A program made the translations under genes and the position numbers. Positions 43,526 through 52,479 of a DNA stretch of 57,550 nucleotides are shown here, one piece after another. The DNA is taken from positions 1 to 57,550 of the forward strand of contig JANQPQ010000041.1 of NCBI GenBank assembly GCA_028285445.1, written 5' to 3'. This DNA is from Cyclobacteriaceae bacterium (lineage in GTDB: Bacteria; Bacteroidota; Bacteroidia; Cytophagales; Cyclobacteriaceae). The notes beneath the pieces are model-generated. The model had not been told where the DNA came from. It made no database searches and saw nothing but the letters and a program-made list of their open reading frames with translations. The first letter of the stretch is position 1. Each line of letters begins with the position of its first letter.

Positions 43526-43978
43526 TTACGGGCCTTCTAAAGTTCTGTAGACCAGTTTTACGGCATTTACTTCGCGTAGCTCCTGTTGAAGATCGGCGAT
43601 CATACCCATATCTACATCCTCATCCGCTTTTAAAACAATTATCATCCGAGGCCGTGCCCATTCTGAAAGTGATGTTCTTTGTTTTAGCAGCCATGGCCTG
43701 ATCTGATCCAAAGAAAGAAACTCCCCGTTTGCAACATACCTAAAGCCTTCACCAAGCTTACCATCGCTAGGCCTTCCAATAATTAGCTCTTTAATCAGAG
43801 ACTTGTTACTGGTAACTCGGTATTCCTTTGCCTGGGGCGGGCGCTGTCTGGTAACTTCCTCACTTTGCCTCATCACCGCGGTTACCATAAAGAAGAACAA
43901 TAACAAAAAGACGATGTCGGGCATGGCAGACATGGAGATGGTTGGCTTGGTGGAATTTTTCACTCGGAACTTTGACAT
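43526..43978 (-). CDS. ExbD/TolR-type biopolymer transport protein
   Basis: The 150-residue protein has a short cytosolic start, one membrane helix with the proton-path Asp in SAMPDIVFLLLFFFMVTAV (~18-36), and a periplasmic domain. It fits ExbD/TolR. ExbD works with ExbB (TolQ) to couple the proton gradient to TonB or to gliding and secretion machinery. It follows another ExbD gene by 11 bases; no ExbB gene is seen in the window, so its partner is elsewhere. Confidence 0.85.
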   Translation of the reverse strand: MSKFRVKNSTKPTISMSAMPDIVFLLLFFFMVTAVMRQSEEVTRQRPPQAKEYRVTSNKSLIKELIIGRPSDGKLGEGFRYVANGEFLSLDQIRPWLLKQRTSLSEWARPRMIIVLKADEDVDMGMIADLQQELREVNAVKLVYRTLEGP

Positions 43979-43989
43979 ATCTGTAGCTA

Positions 43990-44535
43990 TTAAAAATCTG
44001 GCTCAGCAATAGAAATATTCATAGGGATGCCCTCCTTCCCCTTCTGGTACAATAGTCGATCTTCTGGGTTGTTTTGATCCAGTTTTCTGTATTCACCTGA
44101 GGTAAGTCCCACCCGCTCGCCATAAATCTCATAATAGGCCCCTTTCAATTCATCTAAAACGGAAATGAATGCTGCATACTTTGTGCCTCGACTTGTCTTA
44201 ACTGATACCACCGCTTTCTCTGGTGAGTCGGAAGAAGAAGCGTCCCGGCCATTGTTCAGTATAAAGGCCTTCACCTCCGTACTCAAACCCTCGGCATTTT
44301 CCCTCACTTCGTTTTCAACCAGCAATTGATTATTTCCATTGATGCGAATTTTGAAGAGATTTCGTTCCTGGATAGGTAATTCCTGCTCAAATTCACTTTT
44401 AGGTGGCAGCCGAATGTCAAGGCCCTTATCTTGACTGATGGTGGTAGCCACCAGGGAGAAGATCAACAACAAAAAGGCGATATCTGCCATAGAGCTGGTA
44501 TTGAGCTCAACTGGTTTTCTGGAGTGTTTGTACAT
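43990..44535 (-). CDS. ExbD/TolR-type biopolymer transport protein
   Basis: The 181-residue protein shows the same layout: a Lys/Arg-rich N-terminus (YKHSRKPVELNTSS), one membrane helix with Asp in SMADIAFLLLIFSLVATTI, and a periplasmic domain. Two successive ExbD genes are common in Bacteroidota. It is the first gene of the pair; its promoter lies in the 58 bases before a divergent tiny ORF. It may form a heterodimer with its neighbour. Confidence 0.85.
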   Translation of the reverse strand: MYKHSRKPVELNTSSMADIAFLLLIFSLVATTISQDKGLDIRLPPKSEFEQELPIQERNLFKIRINGNNQLLVENEVRENAEGLSTEVKAFILNNGRDASSSDSPEKAVVSVKTSRGTKYAAFISVLDELKGAYYEIYGERVGLTSGEYRKLDQNNPEDRLLYQKGKEGIPMNISIAEPDF

Positions 44536-44592
44536 TTGCTAAGGCTTTATCTTGTAATTCACACAATCAGAAAAAGTCACAATTCGAGCCTT

Positions 44593-44685
44593 ATGACGTC
44601 AAAAACCTATTTCTATATCGCGGGCATATTTCTCGCTGCTTACATCCTCTCCACCCTTGGGGTGCTTGTCGGGTTGCCTGATTGA
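44593..44685 (+). CDS. Possible 30-residue single-helix membrane peptide
   Basis: ATG 44593 opens a 30-codon frame with a polar start MTSKTYF, one hydrophobic helix (YIAGIFLAAYILSTLGVLVG) and stop TGA. The balance of a short polar head and a clean helix is not typical of random sequence. It is divergent from the ExbD pair and separated by 58 bases. A longer frame beginning at 44431 runs antisense through the ExbD gene and is rejected. Confidence 0.4.
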   Translation: MTSKTYFYIAGIFLAAYILSTLGVLVGLPD

Positions 44686-44780
44686 ATTCACCGAGTATTC
44701 ACGGTAGCCATGGCAGTTTCGGTATACCTGGGAGTGCGGCAAAGAAAGAAGGAAAGGAATTCCAAGGGAGGGTCTTGAAA

Positions 44781-45857
44781 CTATTCTGTCTCTTTTGGGA
44801 CAAAGAACTCTTCAAAAGACTTGGAATACACCCCGGTTAGTGTGGTTAAAAACACTTTGTCGTCAAATTGATTGGCTGAAGTTATCACCTTTCCGTCGAG
44901 GCCATCATTATCCAGTTCCGTAAATCCAATCTCCGCACTGTTTATAGACACCTCCCACACTTGATCAAACCTATAAGCAATTACCTTCTCACCGATTTCG
45001 GTAAAATTCAGTGAACTCCAAATGGTAGGGATATCAGCGACCTGATTCCAGGTAAAACCATTATCTGACGAAATAAATAAGCCATTCCAGCCAATACCAT
45101 ATAAGTTTTGTAAATGAGGGAAAACTCTATACAACCTTTCGTTGAGCACGGTATTGATGTTCCCCAATGGATCAATGAGATAGACCTTAGAATCCGTGGT
45201 TACAAAGAAATTCGATCCTATGCTTTCCATGGCAATCACCAGGTTTTGAACAGGCTCATCGATAGTTAGTATTTGTGTGCGAAGAGTATCCAGTTTGTGA
45301 TTGAAACCATCTTTGTTCTCATTATACTCAATATCAACCAATGCCATAGTCACCTTGCTGGTATTATCTTCATAAGGAATTAGTACTTGATTCAGGTCAT
45401 TGATCAATGCACTCTCGCTGCGTTCGTAGTAAATTCCATTTACCGATTTGAATTCGTCATCTAAATCCGCAAGGTTGAAAGTTAGTGAAAGCCCCACCGG
45501 ATTGCGGGTAGGAACAAATGCCAGGAATCCGTTTGAATTGTAGACGACGAAGAAGTTATCAGAGATCGGTAGTTTCCGATTTGTTTCTGGGGTGAAATGC
45601 AATATGAATTGCACCGCATTGTCTCCGCTTTGAAAATCAGGGTGCTGCTGGCCATCTTCTACCAGGCTGGTGAAATAATTATGACCCATGAAAAACATAA
45701 ATTCATCGGTAGCATGGCTGTTAATTTGTAGGGTATTGTCATATCTGAAGTTATCTTCAGCTTGCCAATTAAACTCTTTTTCTACCTCGATTAGCTTTTC
45801 TGTTTCGCAACCTACCAAGAGCAGCAAACCAATGAATGGAAGGGCTAATTTTTTCAT
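44781..45857 (-). CDS. Hypothetical lipoprotein, propeller-like
   Basis: The 358-residue protein has a lipoprotein signal (ALPFIGLLLLVGC, Cys17). The C-terminal half has repeated 'KVYLIDPLGN', 'LFISSDNGFTWNQ' and 'KVIAYRFDQVWEVS' stretches; SSDNGFTW is a BNR/Asp-box repeat of sialidase and Ycf48-type propellers. It is therefore likely a surface or periplasmic beta-propeller lipoprotein, of unknown ligand. It is transcribed alone. Confidence 0.6.
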   Translation of the reverse strand: MKKLALPFIGLLLLVGCETEKLIEVEKEFNWQAEDNFRYDNTLQINSHATDEFMFFMGHNYFTSLVEDGQQHPDFQSGDNAVQFILHFTPETNRKLPISDNFFVVYNSNGFLAFVPTRNPVGLSLTFNLADLDDEFKSVNGIYYERSESALINDLNQVLIPYEDNTSKVTMALVDIEYNENKDGFNHKLDTLRTQILTIDEPVQNLVIAMESIGSNFFVTTDSKVYLIDPLGNINTVLNERLYRVFPHLQNLYGIGWNGLFISSDNGFTWNQVADIPTIWSSLNFTEIGEKVIAYRFDQVWEVSINSAEIGFTELDNDGLDGKVITSANQFDDKVFLTTLTGVYSKSFEEFFVPKETE

Positions 45858-46101
45858 TTATTTTGACTCGGGTTTAGTGGTTCTTAACTCGGAGTAAATG
45901 TTTTTGACACTATAATGAAAACAAGAATTTGGAGACAATGTTTGGCCCAAATCGCAGAATTGAGTGAAATAAACCCGGCTTGCAGCCAGATTTTTATGAC
46001 TTCGGTATTGGCTCCAGACTGGTGAACGTGAAAAGAGTGAATAAGGATGTGATTTGTGCAATACGAATGAGTTCTTGAAGGAGCTTCCGGCAAGAAACAA
46101 A

Positions 46102-47325
46102 TCACTCTTCCAGTTTATACCCTAGTGGCAGCATCTCCGACATTTTCGAATGCCAGCCCAGGTACTGCTCAAAGAAGAAGGCGCTGACATTATAATAGCC
46201 ATTTTCGTATAAGACCACAGGACTATCTAATATGCTCACAAGCGAAGTTTGCTTGTTATCTCTCTGGCCACCCCGGCGATGCTGCATTGCATAGTTGAAT
46301 TCTTCCCGTTCGTTCAGGTAAATTATCTGCAACATCCCTTCGTAGCTTAATGTGTCTGATGACGACAAAAGCATCTTTCCGCTGTTAACCTTACCACCAA
46401 GGCTATCAACAAATACAGGCTCCCTGTTTAGTCTTGTCCAGTACACAAGGCTGTCAGTTGCTGCAGATCGCTGCCTCAGCAAGTCACTACCCTCCGCTGA
46501 TCTACTTCTAATTTCATTTCTGAAGTATGACCGTTTCGCATTGATCACACTTTGTGGTGGCCGACTTTTGTTCTTCACCCTAAAGAATTCATTTACAACA
46601 AATCCTTGCTGTTCCAAACTATCAAGCTGTAATGCATTCAGAAAATGCTCAAAGGATCCACGGTAAGCAACTTTACGTGCCTTTTGCCAATTCCGCTCCT
46701 GTTTCTTGCTCTTCGGTTTCATCGCCTCGAATCGGGGTATGCCAAAAGAGAAGAGCGCACCAGATCTGAAGCTAATATCAAACCGCTTCAGATTATAATA
46801 GATTCGATAACCTAAAGCGTTGTTAAATATTTCCAGATCTTCCTTAGCGTGGGCGTAAAGCTTTCTCTCTTTAGCATCGTAGTAAAAATGCAGAACCTCG
46901 GGATTCGTGATTTCTACTTCAGAAGAATTGGCGGTGGTTCCTAAAAAATATCTCCTGAACTGCAAATAGTTATCTCGCCAGCCGGTTGTATCAGCATTGA
47001 CAAAAACTTCCGACAACAGCTTTGGCTCAAGACGAAGAGCTATATCAATTACCAAATCCTCTCCTGGCTTCACCTCTATAGTTTGTATTGAATCGAGGTA
47101 ACCAATATGCGAAACCACCAAATCATATCGGCCTGGGCGAAAAGACTGCAATTTATACGTACCATCTGTACTCGTAACGGCACCTTGCAAAGTGCCAGCG
47201 AAGTAGACATTGGCATAAGGAATGGGTTCGGCGGTTGCGAAGTCTGTTACTTTGCCGGAAATGGATTGGGCTACCGTAAGGCTAGCACTAAGGGATATAA
47301 GGATGAAAGTGGTGGTTAACCTCAT
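46102..47325 (-). CDS. CarboxypepD_reg-like domain secreted protein
   Basis: The 407-residue protein has a signal peptide (MRLTTTFILISLSASLTVAQ) and then a carboxypeptidase-regulatory-like domain (~21-100: SISGKVTDFATAEPIPYANV, STDGTYKLQSFRPGRYDLVV, HIGYL). That domain is typical of SusC/TonB-dependent receptors and Bacteroidota secreted proteins. The remaining ~300 residues have no known family; they are rich in aromatic and basic residues (FRRYFLGT, LYAHAKEDLEIF, GYRIYYNLKRFD). It has no TonB plug or barrel, so it is not a receptor. A divergent region with a structured RNA candidate lies upstream. Confidence 0.75.
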   Translation of the reverse strand: MRLTTTFILISLSASLTVAQSISGKVTDFATAEPIPYANVYFAGTLQGAVTSTDGTYKLQSFRPGRYDLVVSHIGYLDSIQTIEVKPGEDLVIDIALRLEPKLLSEVFVNADTTGWRDNYLQFRRYFLGTTANSSEVEITNPEVLHFYYDAKERKLYAHAKEDLEIFNNALGYRIYYNLKRFDISFRSGALFSFGIPRFEAMKPKSKKQERNWQKARKVAYRGSFEHFLNALQLDSLEQQGFVVNEFFRVKNKSRPPQSVINAKRSYFRNEIRSRSAEGSDLLRQRSAATDSLVYWTRLNREPVFVDSLGGKVNSGKMLLSSSDTLSYEGMLQIIYLNEREEFNYAMQHRRGGQRDNKQTSLVSILDSPVVLYENGYYNVSAFFFEQYLGWHSKMSEMLPLGYKLEE

Positions 47326-47629
47326 TTCAATTGCTTAAGCCCTCACAAGATCGGCCAATTTGACGAAATTTTCCTTCCCTTAGCCTTTCCTCAAAAAAAA
47401 TAATGCCAGCTGATAAATCAGACTGGCACTATCTATTTGAATTGTATGAAAGCCTATATTGGACCCTGTCAGGGTAATGTTCCATAGATAGTGCATCTTT
47501 TTTTAGAATAAGTCCGGATAAAGACAGATCGGTTCGTGGTAATTAACACGTACTTAACTAATGTTTTCTTTATAACCTTAACAGTGTTTTGTGGGTTATC
47601 TAAATCGTACGATTACCATAAGACTGTAG
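47326..47629. other. Intergenic region between divergent genes, with structured element
   Basis: The 304 bases separate the - strand CarboxypepD_reg-like gene and the + strand AraC regulator. There is no convincing protein frame. A terminator-like hairpin (47405-47427 read on the - strand, with a T-run at 47393-47400) and an 11-bp inverted repeat with internal hairpin (47426-47494) lie in the middle; both promoters should flank them. Confidence 0.6.
47393..47504 (-). ncRNA. Candidate structured small RNA with intrinsic terminator
   Basis: Read on the - strand, GCACTATCTAT (47484-47494) pairs exactly with ATAGATAGTGC (47426-47436). The enclosed loop holds a hairpin ACCCT-GAC-AGGGT (47463-47475). 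Next comes a 10-bp stem with one bulge, CCAG/CTGG plus CTGAT/ATCAG (47405-47427), ending in eight T. This order, closed helix, inner hairpin, terminator, is that of a short independent RNA. It lies between two divergent genes, where terminators are not expected. On the + strand the outer stem is also followed by seven T. No known RNA family was recognised. Confidence 0.5.
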
Positions 47630-48736
47630 ATGATTCTGAAATACATATCGATTGCGGTATGTGGAGTTGGTTGCTTGCAAGGCCTCATTCTGATTGCGGC
47701 TTTGAAAAAGGTATCAAAATCTAAAGGCAAGAATTTGACCTGGTTGATGCTTTTTCTACTAGCGGTGTCTATAACGCTGGGAGGTAGAATTATGTACCTC
47801 TACCCAAATATTGTTAGTAGTACCTTCCCCCTATTCACAGACTTCATACTCTTTCTCTACGGTCCTCTTTTCTATTTCTTTGTGCGGGGGGCATTTGCAG
47901 AGTTAGTCGTTTCACGCCGTATAGTCTTGCATTTTCTTCCAGCTATTATCCACGTGGTGCTAACCCTACCCTTGATTATGCTGCCCAAGGCAAACGCGCA
48001 TCACCTCATACAAACTAGTGCCGTTTTCAATTACCTCATCGCTATAGTAGTTATCGCGCTTGTACATAATATTATCTACTGGATTGTAACTTTCAAATAC
48101 ATCCGGAACAAGAAGAAGGAACACCAGGGTACTACCGTTACATTTGATGCCTATTATGTGGATTACGTGAAATGGCTCTTCGGCACCGTAATCCTTTTAT
48201 TTACGGCTTCAGTTATTATTTATCTCGAAGGAATCTCTTGGGCTGATAACTTCTTCCAGATGACCTGGATCGTAGCTTCCTGGTTCGCATTAGGATTTGT
48301 ATACCTGGTCGTGGCTAAACCGGATTCATTTGGTGATTACCTGGTTCGCGTAAAGAATCAAGTGGTGAGAAGCGAGCGCGAGCAGGCGCAAATGGTGCAG
48401 TTGGCTCCAAAAGTCGAAGAAATGCTGGAAACGCAAAGGGTATATCTCAACACCGAACTTTCTCTAATTGGTCTAGCGAAAATGCTGGATGTTAACACAG
48501 TAATTCTCTCAAAAACCATTAATCAGGAATTTGACCTTGGCTTTTACGACCTTGTAAACCAATACCGTGTCAAGGAATTTATTGAACTTGGTAAAGATCC
48601 CGCAAATAGTCGCTTCACCTATTTCGCGTTGGCTATGCGGGCAGGCTTCAACTCCAAAACTTCTTTTAACAAATACTTCAAGAAGCAAACCGGACTTACG
48701 CCAAAGCAGTATTTCAGAAAGTTAGAGGTAGCCTAG
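47630..48736 (+). CDS. AraC-family regulator with membrane N-terminal domain
   Basis: The 368-residue protein has about seven hydrophobic helices (~1-235) and a C-terminal AraC domain (LSLIGLAKMLDVNTVILSKTINQEF; YFALAMRAGFNSKTSFNKYFKKQTGLTPKQYF). The architecture equals that of the gene at 8162, and the helix-turn-helix motifs are complete. It presumably senses a signal in or at the membrane. The gene lies downstream of the candidate small RNA region and converges on the gene at 48757. Confidence 0.85.
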   Translation: MILKYISIAVCGVGCLQGLILIAALKKVSKSKGKNLTWLMLFLLAVSITLGGRIMYLYPNIVSSTFPLFTDFILFLYGPLFYFFVRGAFAELVVSRRIVLHFLPAIIHVVLTLPLIMLPKANAHHLIQTSAVFNYLIAIVVIALVHNIIYWIVTFKYIRNKKKEHQGTTVTFDAYYVDYVKWLFGTVILLFTASVIIYLEGISWADNFFQMTWIVASWFALGFVYLVVAKPDSFGDYLVRVKNQVVRSEREQAQMVQLAPKVEEMLETQRVYLNTELSLIGLAKMLDVNTVILSKTINQEFDLGFYDLVNQYRVKEFIELGKDPANSRFTYFALAMRAGFNSKTSFNKYFKKQTGLTPKQYFRKLEVA

Positions 48737-48756
48737 GCCATGGTGGTTGTGTTTGT

Positions 48757-50181
48757 TCAGTCCGAAAAGTAGTACAATCGGTACTTCCTGGCTTTGTGCT
48801 CATAGAATCCAAACAAGATACCTTTGTTGTACCTGATTCTAAATTGATTATATGTTCTAACGCGATTTTCTTGAAGCTTAATCTCAAAGTCATCGATCTT
48901 TTCTATTGCACTTTTGTAGCCTCGATAGCGCAACATTCGAAAGCCATTAGGACTAAGATTCGCGAAGTATCTAAAGCCTTCACCTGGTCCGGTGCCTGAC
49001 CGGTAGGCGGCGGTGATTACAAAAGTAGCAATCACTTGCCCCGCCGTACCGGTACCCAATGACCCAATTGTGGGCTTGTGTGCCAAATATCGGCCGTAAC
49101 CAACATTCAGAAAATCTCCATTATTACCAGTAGGCCAAATAGCTGGAGCTCCTTTCTTCATAAAGTTCTGTTCCTCATGATTCAGGTTGAAGGTGAAATT
49201 CCGTTTTCTAGTACCAGAAGTAATCATTCCCTGGCTAGGAGCAAGACGAGCTGCCATGGGTGTCTTGTTCGAAATGGAATTATCAACTACATATTCCCCT
49301 ATTAAAGCCTTGGTTTTGCGGTTGTAAGCGCTGAGCCGGTATGATTTTTTTCCCACTTCCATTCTATAGATTGTGGAATCATCCAGAAACGAATTAACCC
49401 GTTTTGCATTGTTTGTGAAAATTGTTCCTGCCTCAAATGTGCTAATTAGAGAGTCTGCCGAAATTGTGCCCTCTTTGAAGTTTACACTATAGATTCTGGT
49501 GGGATTCCCAATGCCTGCTTTACCATCAAAAGTGAATGTAACGTCCTCACCTTCTAGATAAACCTTTTCTTGATTGCCCGCCAAATAGGTGTTCAGTATT
49601 TCTCCCTTGCGCACTATCGTTGGGACAAAGGCGCTCAAACCTCCTCGAAATCCATTGTCTCTTACTGGGATCTTGGTGCTATTTGCCTGCGCTTCTGGAT
49701 CAATCTGGTACCTGACCAAAGAGTCATTCTCCAGGGTAAATACATGTAGGTTTTTGTCGGTGTAGGTAAACAGTATGTTTTTTGATAATGCCACGCGGGT
49801 AGACACCTCCCTGGTTTCGTAGGTCTGCTTGTGAACCAGAGTCGCCCCTAACACCGGAATCATCCAGCGATTATCTTGGAAATAAAGTACATATTCACTG
49901 TCTGTCGATGACAGACCTATATGGAAGCGATCCTTTATGTACTCCATCGGTATGGTCTTAACTAAGTCGCCATCCTTATTTATTAAGTACAGTTGGGTTC
50001 CAGTCGACTTCCTACCCAGACCCAATAGAAGATTGCCTTCTGTATCAGTGCCCTGAAAGATGAAGTCGGGTGCTTTTTTCACGGAAACCTCGGAAAATAG
50101 GTCTTGTGCCGAGCTGATTTTAACTAACAACAGGATACCACCCATTGTCAGCAGTATTGCCATACGATTCCTAATCACCAT
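48757..50181 (-). CDS. Secreted hypothetical protein
   Basis: ATG 50181 gives 474 residues with a signal peptide (MVIRNRMAILLTMGGILLLV then ISSAQ); ATG 50217 would add 12 hydrophobic residues and is less likely. The body is strand-rich with repeating 'GNLLLGLGRKSTGTQLYLINKDGDLVK'-type units (shown here in part), and TRIYSVNF, IYRMEVGKKSYRLSAYN, YKSAIEKIDDFEIKLQ. This may be a propeller like the 6-bladed 6-phosphogluconolactonase/BF3526-type Bacteroidota proteins. No family is recognised with confidence. It is convergent with the AraC gene. Confidence 0.55.
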   Translation of the reverse strand: MVIRNRMAILLTMGGILLLVKISSAQDLFSEVSVKKAPDFIFQGTDTEGNLLLGLGRKSTGTQLYLINKDGDLVKTIPMEYIKDRFHIGLSSTDSEYVLYFQDNRWMIPVLGATLVHKQTYETREVSTRVALSKNILFTYTDKNLHVFTLENDSLVRYQIDPEAQANSTKIPVRDNGFRGGLSAFVPTIVRKGEILNTYLAGNQEKVYLEGEDVTFTFDGKAGIGNPTRIYSVNFKEGTISADSLISTFEAGTIFTNNAKRVNSFLDDSTIYRMEVGKKSYRLSAYNRKTKALIGEYVVDNSISNKTPMAARLAPSQGMITSGTRKRNFTFNLNHEEQNFMKKGAPAIWPTGNNGDFLNVGYGRYLAHKPTIGSLGTGTAGQVIATFVITAAYRSGTGPGEGFRYFANLSPNGFRMLRYRGYKSAIEKIDDFEIKLQENRVRTYNQFRIRYNKGILFGFYEHKARKYRLYYFSD

Positions 50182-50500
50182 AAATAGGTTAATCCACAAA
50201 TATAGCAGAAGGTTCAATTCTAGTTTGCAGATATCTCACTCATCTTCCACGATGTATGGAGTCAAAGTCAAATAGGAGGTATACAGGCAGCATCTCAAAT
50301 AGCTAGCGGAGCTTGATACAAACTCTAGTAACTTTCACATCTAGTTCATAAAATTGTGCATTACTGAACACTCTGGTGTTTCAGGATGAAACAACCCAAC
50401 ACCCAGACCAAACCCGATGGCTCAATTCAAGCCAGTATCAAGCATTTTGAAACATTCCGTACGCGTTTTGCAGTCTAATGATTGAGTCAGAAATTCAACT
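50182..50500. other. Intergenic region with inverted repeat and tiny ORF
   Basis: A perfect inverted repeat TGTTTCA-GGA-TGAAACA lies at 50377-50393, 108 bases upstream of the alkaline phosphatase start, a candidate operator. A 30-codon frame (50386-50478, M-K-Q-P start, soluble basic peptide) overlaps it; coding is doubtful. Otherwise nothing is seen. Confidence 0.35.
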
Positions 50501-51664
50501 ATGAAGAAATTCACCAAAAGAGCCTTTATCACCCTAATAGTAATCAATGCAATTTTCGTTGCCTGGTATTTCGGCACCAACAAGACTATCATTTCCAGAT
50601 CTTACACTGATATTGAGTTTTCTCCAGGAGCTGACCCAGCTGGGATTACCGGGCCAGATTCTGCGGCCAAACCGAAGAATATCATTGTGTTCATAGCTGA
50701 TGGTTTCGGATTTCCGCATATGTCATTGGCCATGCTTTCCAAAACTGCCGAAGGTACTTCCTCGTTATGGCGGGCATTTCCCGTTCGCGCCTGGCATGAT
50801 GCCAGGTCTTACTATGGCCCACTCACAGATTCGGGGGCTTCAGGAACGGCACTCGCGACAGGCTCCGAATCGCAGTTTGGCATGGTAGGTACTGATCCCA
50901 AAGGCAACCCTGTTAATAGCCTGTTTGACTACGCCTGGGAAAGTAACTATGCCACCGGGGTAGTTACGGATTCCTACATTTGGGATGCCACACCTGCCTC
51001 ATTTGTGGTTAGTAATGAATCGAGAGATAACGCTGAAGATATTCTTAAACAGATTGCTGCCAGTGAGCTTGACCTGATTTTTGGAGAACTTGAAGATGTA
51101 GGAGAAGATGAAGTTCCCGAGTATGAACCGACATTAGAAATATTGCGGCAGCGATACTATCTCCTGGATGAGACCCTTTCTACAGCAGCAGCTGGAGATC
51201 AGCCTATAGCTGCAATTTATGATGAAGATGAAGTGCAAGACTTAAGCTCCTCCCCCAACCTGCTGCAATTAACAGAGTTGGCGCTAAGCCACATCCAAAC
51301 CAAGAATAAACCTTTTGTGCTTTTTGTAGAAAGTGAGGAAATGGATGCGGCCTCTCATGCCAATGATTCTAAGCGTGTTATGAATGGATTGGAGTCGATT
51401 CAAGCCACCGTTTCATTTCTACTTGATTTCGCTAAAGAGGATGGCGAGACATTGTTGGTTTTTACTTCAGATCATGACACGGGAGGGCCAGCAATTGTTA
51501 ACGAGCCTGGTAACTACCCAAATATGGAAATTGTATGGCCTAGTGCCGACCATACAGCTACTGTAGTACCCTTACTTGCGTACGGCCCAGGTTCCGATCA
51601 ATTTCTACAAGTTTACCGAAACTGGCAAGTCGGGAAGTTGCTGATTAGTATGGTAAATGACTAG
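50501..51664 (+). CDS. Alkaline phosphatase
   Basis: The 387-residue protein belongs to the alkaline phosphatase family: metal-binding Asp67 in VFIADGFG, nucleophile Ser111 in LTDSGASGTALATG, then ESEEMDAASHAND, FTSDHDTGG and WPSADHTATVVPLLAYGPG with the metal-binding Asp and His residues. The N-terminus has one hydrophobic segment (~8-24) that is an uncleaved anchor or signal. It should release phosphate from organic esters in the periplasm. The active site has no obvious missing residue. A small gene follows 24 bases later. Confidence 0.9.
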   Translation: MKKFTKRAFITLIVINAIFVAWYFGTNKTIISRSYTDIEFSPGADPAGITGPDSAAKPKNIIVFIADGFGFPHMSLAMLSKTAEGTSSLWRAFPVRAWHDARSYYGPLTDSGASGTALATGSESQFGMVGTDPKGNPVNSLFDYAWESNYATGVVTDSYIWDATPASFVVSNESRDNAEDILKQIAASELDLIFGELEDVGEDEVPEYEPTLEILRQRYYLLDETLSTAAAGDQPIAAIYDEDEVQDLSSSPNLLQLTELALSHIQTKNKPFVLFVESEEMDAASHANDSKRVMNGLESIQATVSFLLDFAKEDGETLLVFTSDHDTGGPAIVNEPGNYPNMEIVWPSADHTATVVPLLAYGPGSDQFLQVYRNWQVGKLLISMVND

Positions 51665-51688
51665 TGGATGCATTAGTTTTCGGACTCA

Positions 51689-52033
51689 ATGAAAACCACA
51701 GAAATCCAGAACAGACTTGCTGATTTCTCAGAAAAACACAACCTGGTTGATAAAGCATACAAGGCTTGTAATACCGCAATGGCAAACTCCCTGGCGGATG
51801 ACAAGATGTCTTTGAATGGTATGAGCCGTGAAGGTATCCTTTTTTTCTTTGATCAACAGCAATTCATTTTCCACCATCATCTTAGAGAAACGCCGATCAT
51901 TCGGACGCAAATTGGACTATACAAGAAGGACAAGGACGATCATTACGCTAGAGAGCATGAACCAGTAGGCTACTACATGCTTGATTGCAATAAGTCCGGA
52001 GAAATCATTGACGATTGGTTGATTATAGAGTGA
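51689..52033 (+). CDS. Small hypothetical protein
   Basis: The 114-residue cytosolic protein has no signal or membrane segment; it has a helical N-terminus (EIQNRLADFSEKHNLVDKAYKA) and a strand-rich tail with FFFDQQQFIFHHHL and GYYMLDCNKSGEIIDDWLII. I do not recognise a family. It starts 24 bases after the phosphatase stop, in the same direction, and may be co-transcribed with it. Confidence 0.5.
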   Translation: MKTTEIQNRLADFSEKHNLVDKAYKACNTAMANSLADDKMSLNGMSREGILFFFDQQQFIFHHHLRETPIIRTQIGLYKKDKDDHYAREHEPVGYYMLDCNKSGEIIDDWLIIE

Positions 52034-52059
52034 AAGTGTGCCCTTAGATTGAACTAATT

Positions 52060-52464
52060 TCAATTAGCTTCAGGCACTTTCCGAAACTCATCGTAGCCAT
52101 AAACTTCGTCGCCATCAATTACAAGCAACCGCAGTAACTTCTTGTTAAGTTTTCCAATTACCAATTTGTCATCATATACGACGTCGTTATAGGCAACCTG
52201 ATTCAAAAACAAAGTATCACCTTCCACGTTCCAGGTGCCGGCACGCGAAATTTGGTCAGTGCCATACATAATTTTAACAGTCATATCTGACATAAATTCA
52301 TAGCTGGAATAGCTGCCAGAATTAGGGTCAATGGCCTTACTCTGCTTATTATCATTAGAGTAATTGCTTACCGCCTCCCACTTTCCGATTAGTTTACTGC
52401 TTACTTGTGGGTAACTCACCGTTACAAAAGCTGAGACGAGGAAGGTTGTAAGAATAGTTTTCAT
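52060..52464 (-). CDS. Secreted lipocalin-like protein
   Basis: The 134-residue protein has a signal peptide (MKTILTTFLVSAFVTVSYPQ) and a lipocalin-like start LIGKWEAVSNY, followed by strands SSYEFMSDMTVKIMYG, SRAGTWNVEGDTLFLN and LLRLLVIDGDEVYGYDEF. This matches the lipocalin-like/DUF-type small proteins of Bacteroidota. It is 15 bases downstream of the CHAT gene on the same strand and may be co-transcribed, which would place it in the same export context. Confidence 0.65.
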   Translation of the reverse strand: MKTILTTFLVSAFVTVSYPQVSSKLIGKWEAVSNYSNDNKQSKAIDPNSGSYSSYEFMSDMTVKIMYGTDQISRAGTWNVEGDTLFLNQVAYNDVVYDDKLVIGKLNKKLLRLLVIDGDEVYGYDEFRKVPEAN

Positions 52465-52479
52465 ATAGTTTGGATTTGG

